64,000 bases of DNA from Stenotrophomonas maltophilia (lineage in GTDB: Bacteria; Pseudomonadota; Gammaproteobacteria; Xanthomonadales; Xanthomonadaceae). Where the stretch lies: positions 1,005,001 to 1,069,000 of the forward strand of contig NZ_CP154630.1 in assembly GCF_039555535.1 (NCBI RefSeq), written 5' to 3'. This document shows, one piece after another, positions 1-7,263 of this stretch. The translations under genes and the position numbers were made by a program. Below the pieces are notes generated by a model, which was not told the DNA's origin, did not search any database, and was given only the letters and a program-made list of their open reading frames with translations. Numbering within the stretch: the first letter of the stretch is position 1; the number at the start of each line of letters is the position of its first letter.

Positions 1-1
1 C

Positions 2-1198
2 TGGCTGGCTCAAGGGCAAAAACTTTCGGCTATCCGGTTTGCTGTGCAAAGCGGTGATCAAGTCGTGCGCGGTAAGCTTGAGGATTTGGCTTATCACCGT
101 GGCGAGTCCTTTGGTTTGGGCGCGTATACGAATGCCACCGAGTGGAATCAGCTCAGTATGCGAATTGGCCGCCGCACGGATGGTCTGCATATCACAGAGG
201 AAACCCTGACTCACACAGGTGCTTCTGTGCCGCTGTACACAATGGATCAACCCTCAAATGGCCAGGGCACTGACGCCAGAGTGGCGTACAACAACTTCGC
301 AAAAGGCGGCAGAAAGCCACGTGTGACGTGCACTGACCAAGCGGCAATATTCACGCAGCTAACGAGCCCAGCTACTTTCGACGCGGCGCACAAAACATCG
401 CGAGAGCGAATTCCTCCGATTACTAAAGACTTGGAGCAATTGCTTGCTGCCATTCTTTTTCTCGATCCCGTGCCAGCACAAATGCGTGAGTATGCGTTTC
501 CCTCTGACAAAGACTTGCAAGGCAACGGCCGCAACGTCTCGGCGGTGTTATTCAATCTGTGGGGGCGTGAGGAACAAGCTCAGAATGAGCCTCATGCCAG
601 CAACCGTGTCGCCATTCTAAGTTTCATTCAGAGCTTGCCCGAGCAAGATATCGCCGGCCTGTCCTTCCTAGAGGAGCCGCGCGGTGGCGTGATGGTTCAG
701 CTCACCGAGACCTTTGGTGGCAGGACAGATCAGCGAGATGCTTCTTTGCTCTCCGATGGCACCTTGCGCGTTCTGGCTATTGCCGCTGCGATGTTGTCAG
801 CCCCGGAAGGCAGTCTGGTGGTGATCGAAGAAATCGACAATGGCGTACACCCCAGCCGGGCTCACCACCTGCTGCAACAAATTCAAAACATCGCTAGCCA
901 GCGCAACCTGCGCGTACTGCTCTCTACCCACAATCCAGCCATGCTGGATGCGTTGCCGGACAGTGCTGTACCTGATGTGGTTTTTTGCTATCGCCACCCT
1001 GAAGACGGCGCCAGCCGCCTGGTGCGCCTGGCCGATGTTCCTGACTATCCAGAACTGATAGCTCAAGGCACCCTGGGCCACCTGATGACCTCTGGTGCGT
1101 TGGAGCGCTTCGTCAAGTATCACCCAACGGGTGATGCACGCAAACAGCGTGCGCTGGATTGGCTGGCCAAGATGCGTTCGGGAGCCAGCAATGAGTGA
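2..1198 (+). CDS. AAA-family ATPase in BREX operon, 5' end outside window
   Basis: The reading frame is open from base 2, so the gene begins left of the window; a GTG at 44 is only an internal codon. The C-terminal half has the layout of the SMC/RecF-like AAA ATPases: a signature-like stretch LLSDGTLRVLAIAAA, a Walker B strand LVVIEEIDNG (about 817-843) and the following STHNP switch histidine (about 928-942). Walker A must lie upstream. The gene overlaps the PIN-like gene by eight bases (ATGAGTGA), which implies translational coupling and a two-component ATPase-nuclease module. Such ATPases in defence loci (PARIS AriA, Septu PtuA) sense invaders and license a partner nuclease; that role here is inferred. 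It precedes pglX, where brxC would normally lie upstream. Confidence 0.85.
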   Translation, partial: WLAQGQKLSAIRFAVQSGDQVVRGKLEDLAYHRGESFGLGAYTNATEWNQLSMRIGRRTDGLHITEETLTHTGASVPLYTMDQPSNGQGTDARVAYNNFAKGGRKPRVTCTDQAAIFTQLTSPATFDAAHKTSRERIPPITKDLEQLLAAILFLDPVPAQMREYAFPSDKDLQGNGRNVSAVLFNLWGREEQAQNEPHASNRVAILSFIQSLPEQDIAGLSFLEEPRGGVMVQLTETFGGRTDQRDASLLSDGTLRVLAIAAAMLSAPEGSLVVIEEIDNGVHPSRAHHLLQQIQNIASQRNLRVLLSTHNPAMLDALPDSAVPDVVFCYRHPEDGASRLVRLADVPDYPELIAQGTLGHLMTSGALERFVKYHPTGDARKQRALDWLAKMRSGASNE

Positions 1199-1676
1199 CA
1201 TCGTCTTGCTGGATACGTCGGTGTATCTGAATGTTTTGGACGTGCCAGGCTTCAATCAAGATCGAGGCAACATCTTGGACGAATTTGTAGTCCGGGTTGA
1301 GCAAGGCGATTATTTCCTTTTGCCAATGGCTACCATTTGGGAGACTGGTGATCATATTGCCGACCTGGTCGATGGCCGTCTGCGTCGCCAGTTTGCTCAG
1401 TCACTCGTCGAGCAAGTTACACAGGCGTTCAATAACAAGGCGCCCTTTAGAACAACTTATTTTCCCGATAGCGAAGTCTTTCTACGCTGGCTTGGCGATT
1501 TCCCTGGCTATGCGCAACGCAATAAGTCAGACCGTCAAACTCGTGAAGGCGTCAGCCTCAGTGACCTCTCCATCATCAAAGAATGGGAGCAAACTCGCGA
1601 CCGCCATGCCATGTCGCGTGTGTTGATTTGGTCGCTGGATCGAGATCTCGCCGCCTACGATACTGGAGCGCGCTAA
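1191..1676 (+). CDS. PIN-like nuclease, partner of upstream ATPase
   Basis: A 161-residue protein with the acidic pattern of PIN-domain RNases: D8 in the first strand (LLDTS), E51 (IWETGD), D125 (SLSDLS) and D150/D152 (SLDRD). These four positions match the metal-binding residues of the fold. No antitoxin is adjacent; instead the gene overlaps the end of an AAA ATPase gene by eight bases and lies three bases before pglX. This suggests the ATPase controls the nuclease, as in ATPase-nuclease abortive-infection pairs. The start ATG at 1191 is chosen because it keeps the D8 strand at the N-terminus; a longer frame from 1095 would read far into the ATPase gene. Family assignment is by motif only. 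Confidence 0.75.
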   Translation: MSDIVLLDTSVYLNVLDVPGFNQDRGNILDEFVVRVEQGDYFLLPMATIWETGDHIADLVDGRLRRQFAQSLVEQVTQAFNNKAPFRTTYFPDSEVFLRWLGDFPGYAQRNKSDRQTREGVSLSDLSIIKEWEQTRDRHAMSRVLIWSLDRDLAAYDTGAR

Positions 1677-1679
1677 TCC

Positions 1680-3572
1680 ATGGCCTTCGACCAAACAACA
1701 AGAAACCGCCTCCAGCGCTTCGTCAACGACGCGCGCCGCGTGCTGGAAGAGGAATTCACCCGCCAGCTGCAGAACGACTACGGCATGGACCCCAACGCGG
1801 GCACCGTGGCGGAGCTAGCCAGCCTGCGCCATATCAACGACGCGCAGCGCGAAACTGCCCGCATCCTGCGCGACACCCTGGCGCACTACACAGCCAGCGG
1901 CGACATGAACGCCATGCAGGGGCTGGATCGCATCGTGCGCGAGCAGGCCTTTACCGTGCTCAACCGCCTGGCAGCGCTGCGCATGGCGGAAGCGCGGGGG
2001 CTGCTGATCGAGTCGGTGGGCAACGGCTTCCAGGCCAAGGGCTTTCAGCTCTATGCGCGACTGGCCGGCACCGGCCTGGGTGAAACCGGCGATGCCTACC
2101 GTGTGTACCTGTTCAGTGTGTTTGATGAACTCGCGCAAGACCTGCCGGGCCTGTTCGACCGCTACTCACCGCAGGGCCGCCTGTTCCCGCGCGAGGCGGC
2201 ACTGCTGCAAGTGCTGAACCTGATCAACGATGCCGACATCGCCCCACTGTGGAGCGAGGACGAAACCATCGGCTGGATCTACCAGTACTTCAACTCCAAA
2301 GAAGAGCGCAAAGCCATGCGCGATGCCAGCCAGGCGCCGCGCAACAGCCGCGAATTGGCCGTGCGCAACCAGTTCTTTACTCCGCGCTACGTGGTGGAGT
2401 TTCTGGTGGACAACACCCTCGGGCGTCTCTGGTTCAACGCGACCGGTGGGGTCACCGGCCTTCGGGAGCGCTGCCAGTACCTGCTGGTCAAGCCCGACGA
2501 AACGCTTCAAGCAGCCACCAAGCTGCGCGACCCGCGCACCCTCAAACTGCTGGACCCGGCCTGCGGCTCCATGCACTTCGGCCTGTATGCCTTCGATCTC
2601 TTTGCCGAGATCTATCGCGAGGCCTGGGCCTGGGAACAACAGCACGGGCCGGGCTCGCTGGAAGTCTCGACCCAGCCCCAGGCTGCGCTCAAACCACTGA
2701 GCCAGACCTATGAGGACGAAGCGGCATTCCTGTGCGACGTGCCGCGCCTGATCATCGAGCACAATATCTATGGCGTGGACATCGACCCGCGCGCCGCGCA
2801 GATCGCCTCGCTGGCGCTGTGGCTGCGGGCGCAACGTGCTTGGCACGACGCAGGAGTGAAGGCCAAAGACCGCCCGCTGATCGGGCGGGGCCATGTGGTG
2901 GCCGCCATTGCGCCGCCGGCAGAGCGTGAGTTGCGCCAGCAGTTTGCGGCCAACCTCGATCAGCGCGACGCCGAGCTATTCGAGAAGACGCTGCAACTGC
3001 TCAAGGGCCTGCCGGAGCTGGGTGTGCTGCTCCAGGTCGAGCGCGAACTGCCGAACTTGATTCGCCAGGTCTATGTCGGCAAAGGCACCGGCCTGTTTGC
3101 TGCGCAGGAGCAAGAGAACTGGCAGCAAGCGGAGGCGCGCCTGCGTGAGGCGCTGACCGAGTTTGCCCAGGCGGCGAAATCCACCTACCAAGGGCGGCTT
3201 TTTGCACAGGACGCATTGCAAGGTCTCCGGCTCATCGATCTATGCCGTGAAGTGTTCGATGTCGTGGTGATGAATCCGCCTTTTGGCGCACTGGCTGCCA
3301 ACACAAAGAACCAGCTCGCCAAAGCCTACCCGCGCAGCAAGAACGACCTGCTGGCCATCATGGTCGAGCGTGGCCTGGAACTGCTGCGCTCTGGAGGGCG
3401 CATTGGCGCCATTACATCGCGCACTTGCTTCTTCCTCTCTAGTTTTCAGAAGTGGCGGGAGGATGTGGTGCTGGGCGTTGCCCGCCCCGAAGTGATGGCC
3501 GACCTTGGGCTTGGAGTAATGGACGATGCAATGGTCGAGGCTGCTGCCTATGTATTGGAGAAACAGGCATGA
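1680..3572 (+). CDS. pglX: PglX N-terminal half: BREX adenine methyltransferase
   Basis: BREX PglX methylates adenine in a non-palindromic site to mark host DNA. This 630-residue protein carries the catalytic part: an SAM-binding motif I DPACGS at residues 292-297 and the amino-methyltransferase motif IV NPPFG at 532-536. It ends shortly after, at AAAYVLEKQA, where usual PglX proteins of about 1200 residues continue into the target-recognition region. That remainder is encoded by the next gene, which begins in a different frame with an ATGA overlap. The arrangement resembles the HsdM/HsdS division of type I systems. It could be a natural split or a frameshift; the same ATGA overlap joins the other genes of this operon, which favours a natural split. 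Confidence 0.9.
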   Translation: MAFDQTTRNRLQRFVNDARRVLEEEFTRQLQNDYGMDPNAGTVAELASLRHINDAQRETARILRDTLAHYTASGDMNAMQGLDRIVREQAFTVLNRLAALRMAEARGLLIESVGNGFQAKGFQLYARLAGTGLGETGDAYRVYLFSVFDELAQDLPGLFDRYSPQGRLFPREAALLQVLNLINDADIAPLWSEDETIGWIYQYFNSKEERKAMRDASQAPRNSRELAVRNQFFTPRYVVEFLVDNTLGRLWFNATGGVTGLRERCQYLLVKPDETLQAATKLRDPRTLKLLDPACGSMHFGLYAFDLFAEIYREAWAWEQQHGPGSLEVSTQPQAALKPLSQTYEDEAAFLCDVPRLIIEHNIYGVDIDPRAAQIASLALWLRAQRAWHDAGVKAKDRPLIGRGHVVAAIAPPAERELRQQFAANLDQRDAELFEKTLQLLKGLPELGVLLQVERELPNLIRQVYVGKGTGLFAAQEQENWQQAEARLREALTEFAQAAKSTYQGRLFAQDALQGLRLIDLCREVFDVVVMNPPFGALAANTKNQLAKAYPRSKNDLLAIMVERGLELLRSGGRIGAITSRTCFFLSSFQKWREDVVLGVARPEVMADLGLGVMDDAMVEAAAYVLEKQA

Positions 3573-5458
3573 CAATCTTTCTACGCCTGCTAGCGGATAA
3601 AGATAAAGCCACTAATTTGCTGGCCAGTTGCAGCGCCTTGCGTACAGGACAGAGTGATGCGCGGTCATTTCAGGTGGCGCCGGAATCGTTCCGGGCAGTA
3701 CCGGGCTCGCCATTCGCTTATTGGGTGAGCGGAGAGGTACGTGAAAAGTTCAGCCAATTTGACAGATTTGAGTGTGATGGCCGGTTTGTAAAACACGGGC
3801 TTACGACTGGAAACGACGATCGTTTCCTGCGGGCATGGTGGGAATCTATGAACCCTGATGGGTGGTTGCCGTTTGCAAAAGGCGGCAGTCATTCACCTTA
3901 CTATGCGGACCAACAGCTCCTCCTGAAATGGGTGGATGAAGGGGGCGAGTTGCGGGCTGGCTATCAAACAAAGGCGATCGCTGGCACACGGCTTGACGGT
4001 AATGAGTATTTCGGTCGCAAGGGGTTGACGTGGCCGCTGCGATCGCGAAGCTTTTCACCTCAAGCACTGGCGAGCGCAAGTAGCTTTTCAGCCCGTGGAT
4101 ACTGCGCATTCTTCCCAGAGGGAGATGAATTGATAGCGCTGGCGTTATTTAATAGTCAAGCCTTTGATTATCTCTTTAAGGTTGCTCTAGGTCGCTTTGG
4201 GTTCCCCGAGTTTATCGTCGGTATTTTGCAGTTGCTTCCCTGGCCCTCGATTGGAGATGCACAATCATCTCAGCTGGCAAGATTGTCGTGCCGCGCCTGG
4301 TCCCTCAAGCGCACATTGGACACCATCGAAGAGACCTCTCATGCGTTTGCGCTGCCTGCCGCGCTGCGCTCTCGCCTGGGCGATTACGACCCTCCCGCTA
4401 TTGAAGCAGAGCTTGCCCGCATTCAGGCTGAGATCGACGCCATCGCCTTCGACCTCTATGGCTTTTCCGATACCGACCGCACCGCCGTACAGGCCAGCCA
4501 GGGGGCGGCGAGCGCAGCGGACGAACTCCTCGACGAGGAGGCCGACGACGAAGACCGCGTAGCGCCGGGCGACCACACGGCGGGCCTGTTAAGTTGGACT
4601 GTCGGCGTGGCATTTGGCCGTTTCGACTGGCGCTTGGCCATCGGCGAGCGCGCCGCACCTGCCGAGCCGGAACCCTTCGAGCCACTGCCTGCCAAGAGCC
4701 CAGGCATGCTGCCGGGCGGGGCCGCGCCCTTCCATGTGCACGAAGGCATCCTGGTGGACGACCAAGGGCACCCGCATGACCTCGCGCGTCTGGTGGAGGA
4801 GGTATTGGCTCGCGTGGATATCGCGGTGCCGGAAGACGTGCGTCGCTGGCTGCAACGGGATTTCTTTGCTTTCCACCTGCAGCGCTACACCAAGAGCCGC
4901 CGCAAAGCGCCTATCTACTGGCCGCTGTCCACCGCATCTGGCAGCTACACGCTGTGGGTTTATTACCCCAGCCTCAGCAGCCAGACACTGTATACGGCGA
5001 TCAACGACTTCGTCGAACCCAAGCTCAAACAAGTCGGCGCTGACGTGACGGCTCTGCGCAACAAGGGTTCTGCTCGGACCCGTGACGACGAAAAGCAGTT
5101 CGAGACGTTGCAAGCTTTCGAGCTGGAGTTGATCGAGCTACGTGACACCCTGCTCAAGCTCGCGCCAACCTACAAGCCCAATCACGATGATGGCGTGCAG
5201 ATCAGCGCCGCGCCGCTGTGGCCGCTGTTCCGCCACAAGCCCTGGCAGAAGGTGCTCAAAGACACCTGGGCCAAGCTGGAAAAAGGCGACTACGACTGGG
5301 CGATGCTCGCCATGAACTACTGGCCCGAGCGCGTTCGCGAGAAGTGCAAGACCGACAAGTCGCTCGCCATCGCGCATGGCCTGGAGGATTTGTACATCGA
5401 GCCCGAGGTAGCGCCGAAGAAGACGCGCGGCAGAAAGAAGACCGGAGGCGATGAATGA
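3569..5458 (+). CDS. pglX: PglX C-terminal half: target-recognition and C-terminal region
   Basis: A 629-residue protein starting MTIFLRLLADKD at an ATG that overlaps the stop of the methyltransferase half. No catalytic methyltransferase motif is present. Its first 250 residues look like the target-recognition region of PglX/type IIG enzymes (for example TKAIAGTRLDGNEYFGRKGL and a late PEFIVGILQLLPWP), then comes an acidic linker (DELLDEEADDEDR) and a C-terminal domain ending in a basic tail, KKTRGRKKTGG. Sizes of the two halves sum to a normal full-length PglX. The reading frame could be extended upstream to 3452, but those residues are low-complexity shadow of the previous gene. The function as specificity subunit is inferred from the split. 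Confidence 0.85.
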   Translation: MTIFLRLLADKDKATNLLASCSALRTGQSDARSFQVAPESFRAVPGSPFAYWVSGEVREKFSQFDRFECDGRFVKHGLTTGNDDRFLRAWWESMNPDGWLPFAKGGSHSPYYADQQLLLKWVDEGGELRAGYQTKAIAGTRLDGNEYFGRKGLTWPLRSRSFSPQALASASSFSARGYCAFFPEGDELIALALFNSQAFDYLFKVALGRFGFPEFIVGILQLLPWPSIGDAQSSQLARLSCRAWSLKRTLDTIEETSHAFALPAALRSRLGDYDPPAIEAELARIQAEIDAIAFDLYGFSDTDRTAVQASQGAASAADELLDEEADDEDRVAPGDHTAGLLSWTVGVAFGRFDWRLAIGERAAPAEPEPFEPLPAKSPGMLPGGAAPFHVHEGILVDDQGHPHDLARLVEEVLARVDIAVPEDVRRWLQRDFFAFHLQRYTKSRRKAPIYWPLSTASGSYTLWVYYPSLSSQTLYTAINDFVEPKLKQVGADVTALRNKGSARTRDDEKQFETLQAFELELIELRDTLLKLAPTYKPNHDDGVQISAAPLWPLFRHKPWQKVLKDTWAKLEKGDYDWAMLAMNYWPERVREKCKTDKSLAIAHGLEDLYIEPEVAPKKTRGRKKTGGDE

Positions 5459-7263
5459 TTCAGGACGTCAAAGCGCTGCCGGTCAGCTTCTACTTCAGCC
5501 CCGATGGGACCACGTCGTTCTTCATTCCCAAGTACCAACGCGAGTATGTATGGGGCGGCAAGAACTGGGACGCGCTGTTCAACGACCTGGAGGAGTCGCC
5601 AAGTGGGCACTTTCTGGGCTCCATCATCTGCGTGAACACCCAGCAAGATGGCATGGCCGGTGGCCGACTTGAGCTGATCGACGGCCAGCAGCGGTTTACC
5701 ACCATCAGCCTGTTGTTCTGTGCGTTCTACGACAAGCTGAATGCCATTCCGAATCCGGATCGCCGTCTGCTGGTGGAGCTGGACAACCTGGAAAGCCGCA
5801 TCTTCGTCCGCACTTCTGGCCAGTGGCGTCTGGAGCCCAGCGAGCAAGCGCAGAACAAGACAGATTTCCAGAAGGTGCTGAGCGATCTGTTTCCCAAGCA
5901 GGTGAAAGCGCCGAAGGGCTTGAGCAATTTCGGAAACCGCCGCATTGCGCGCGCCTACCGCTACTTCTGTGAGCGACTGGAAGGGCTGAGCCAGGACAGC
6001 GCACTGGCCCTGCTGGAAAAGCTCAAAGCGGCCATGCTGGTCAAGATCGAGGTGCGCAGCCATTCCGACGCATTCATGTTGTTCGAGTCGATTAACAACC
6101 GGGGTATCCCGCTCTCGGCCATCGACATCATCAAGAACAACCTGCTGGCCGAGTTGGACAAGCGTCCGGACTATGGCATCGACCGGGCATTTGACGAGTG
6201 GAAAGACCTGATCGACCTGTTGCCCGACCCGGCGGTGCAGGAGCGCTTCCTGCGCCAGCTTTACAACATGTTCAAGTACCTCAAGCGGGTCGAGGTCAAA
6301 GGTTGTACCCGCGCCACGCGCTCGAACCTGATCACCATCTACGACACCCTGCTGCGCAAGCGACCGGTCTGGCTGTTCGGTGCGCTTCAGGCCAAGGGCA
6401 AAACCTACTCGGCGCTGCTCAATCCCATGGTTGCACGCGCGGAATGGGGCGACGCTGCCGCAGCGGCCTTGCAAGACCTGCAGCGCCTAGGAGCCGCGCC
6501 GGCTTACGCATTCTTGTTGTGGGCCAGCCAGGTCGCGCAGAGCCAGAAGTGGAATGAGGGCGACGCATTGAGCCGCTTGGCCGCTTTGCTCACCAAGTGG
6601 TTCTTTTGGCGGAACCTCACCGATATGCCGCCGACCCGTGAACTCGACCCGATGTTCATGGAACTGGTCAGCCACCTGCTGACGCAGATTCGCAGTTGCG
6701 AGATCACGGCGCTGGACGGCTTCATCCAGCAGAGCAGTAATTGGTTGCTGGGACGGGCAGCCCCGCAGGATGTTTGCGAGTCGCGCCTCAAGGGCGATGT
6801 GTACCTGGAGAATTACGACGCCACGCGGTTCATGCTCTGCAAGCTGGAAGAGACACACCAAACCCGTGAAAACAAACGCGACCTGGGGGTGCATGACGCC
6901 AATGATCGCCCCGTTTTTACCGTCGAACACATCCTGCCGAAGACCGAAAACTTGGGGCCGGGCTGGGTGACGATGCTCGAAGGGAACCAGAAAGGCACTG
7001 CGGCTGCCATTCGCGAGCGCTGTGCGCACCAGCTCGGCAACCTGACCCTGAGTGGCTACAACTCCAAGCTCGGCACGATGGAATTCTTGAAGAAGCGCGA
7101 TCGCAAGAACGATCAGGGTGATTTCATTGGCTACCGCAACGGCTTGTACCTGAATGCCGACTTGGCCAGCCGAGATGATTGGAACGAGGCCGCCATTACG
7201 GCGCGAACAGACAAGATGCTCAAGGAGGTGATGTCCATCCTGAGCCTGCGGGGTGACAAATGA
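5455..7263 (+). CDS. DUF262/DUF1524 nuclease, GmrSD/BrxU-like
   Basis: A 602-residue protein of the GmrSD family of modification-dependent restriction enzymes. The N-terminal DUF262 domain has the diagnostic PKYQREYVW (about residue 24) and IDGQQRFTT (about residue 73) motifs that bind and hydrolyse nucleotide. The C-terminal DUF1524 domain has the HNH-like elements VEHILPK (about residue 485) and LGNLTLSGYN with KLG. Enzymes of this type cleave phage DNA bearing modified bases. BrxU of Escherichia fergusonii is a fused GmrSD protein inside a BREX island and complements BREX against modified phages. Here the gene lies between pglX and pglZ, with ATGA overlaps on both sides, so it is fully part of the operon. 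Confidence 0.88.
   Translation: MIQDVKALPVSFYFSPDGTTSFFIPKYQREYVWGGKNWDALFNDLEESPSGHFLGSIICVNTQQDGMAGGRLELIDGQQRFTTISLLFCAFYDKLNAIPNPDRRLLVELDNLESRIFVRTSGQWRLEPSEQAQNKTDFQKVLSDLFPKQVKAPKGLSNFGNRRIARAYRYFCERLEGLSQDSALALLEKLKAAMLVKIEVRSHSDAFMLFESINNRGIPLSAIDIIKNNLLAELDKRPDYGIDRAFDEWKDLIDLLPDPAVQERFLRQLYNMFKYLKRVEVKGCTRATRSNLITIYDTLLRKRPVWLFGALQAKGKTYSALLNPMVARAEWGDAAAAALQDLQRLGAAPAYAFLLWASQVAQSQKWNEGDALSRLAALLTKWFFWRNLTDMPPTRELDPMFMELVSHLLTQIRSCEITALDGFIQQSSNWLLGRAAPQDVCESRLKGDVYLENYDATRFMLCKLEETHQTRENKRDLGVHDANDRPVFTVEHILPKTENLGPGWVTMLEGNQKGTAAAIRERCAHQLGNLTLSGYNSKLGTMEFLKKRDRKNDQGDFIGYRNGLYLNADLASRDDWNEAAITARTDKMLKEVMSILSLRGDK

Noticed and set aside
3452..3568. Extension of the PglX C-terminal protein upstream of 3569.
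   Set aside because: The extra residues are Gly/Arg/Cys-rich shadow of the methyltransferase gene; the ATG at 3569 with ATGA overlap fits the operon pattern.
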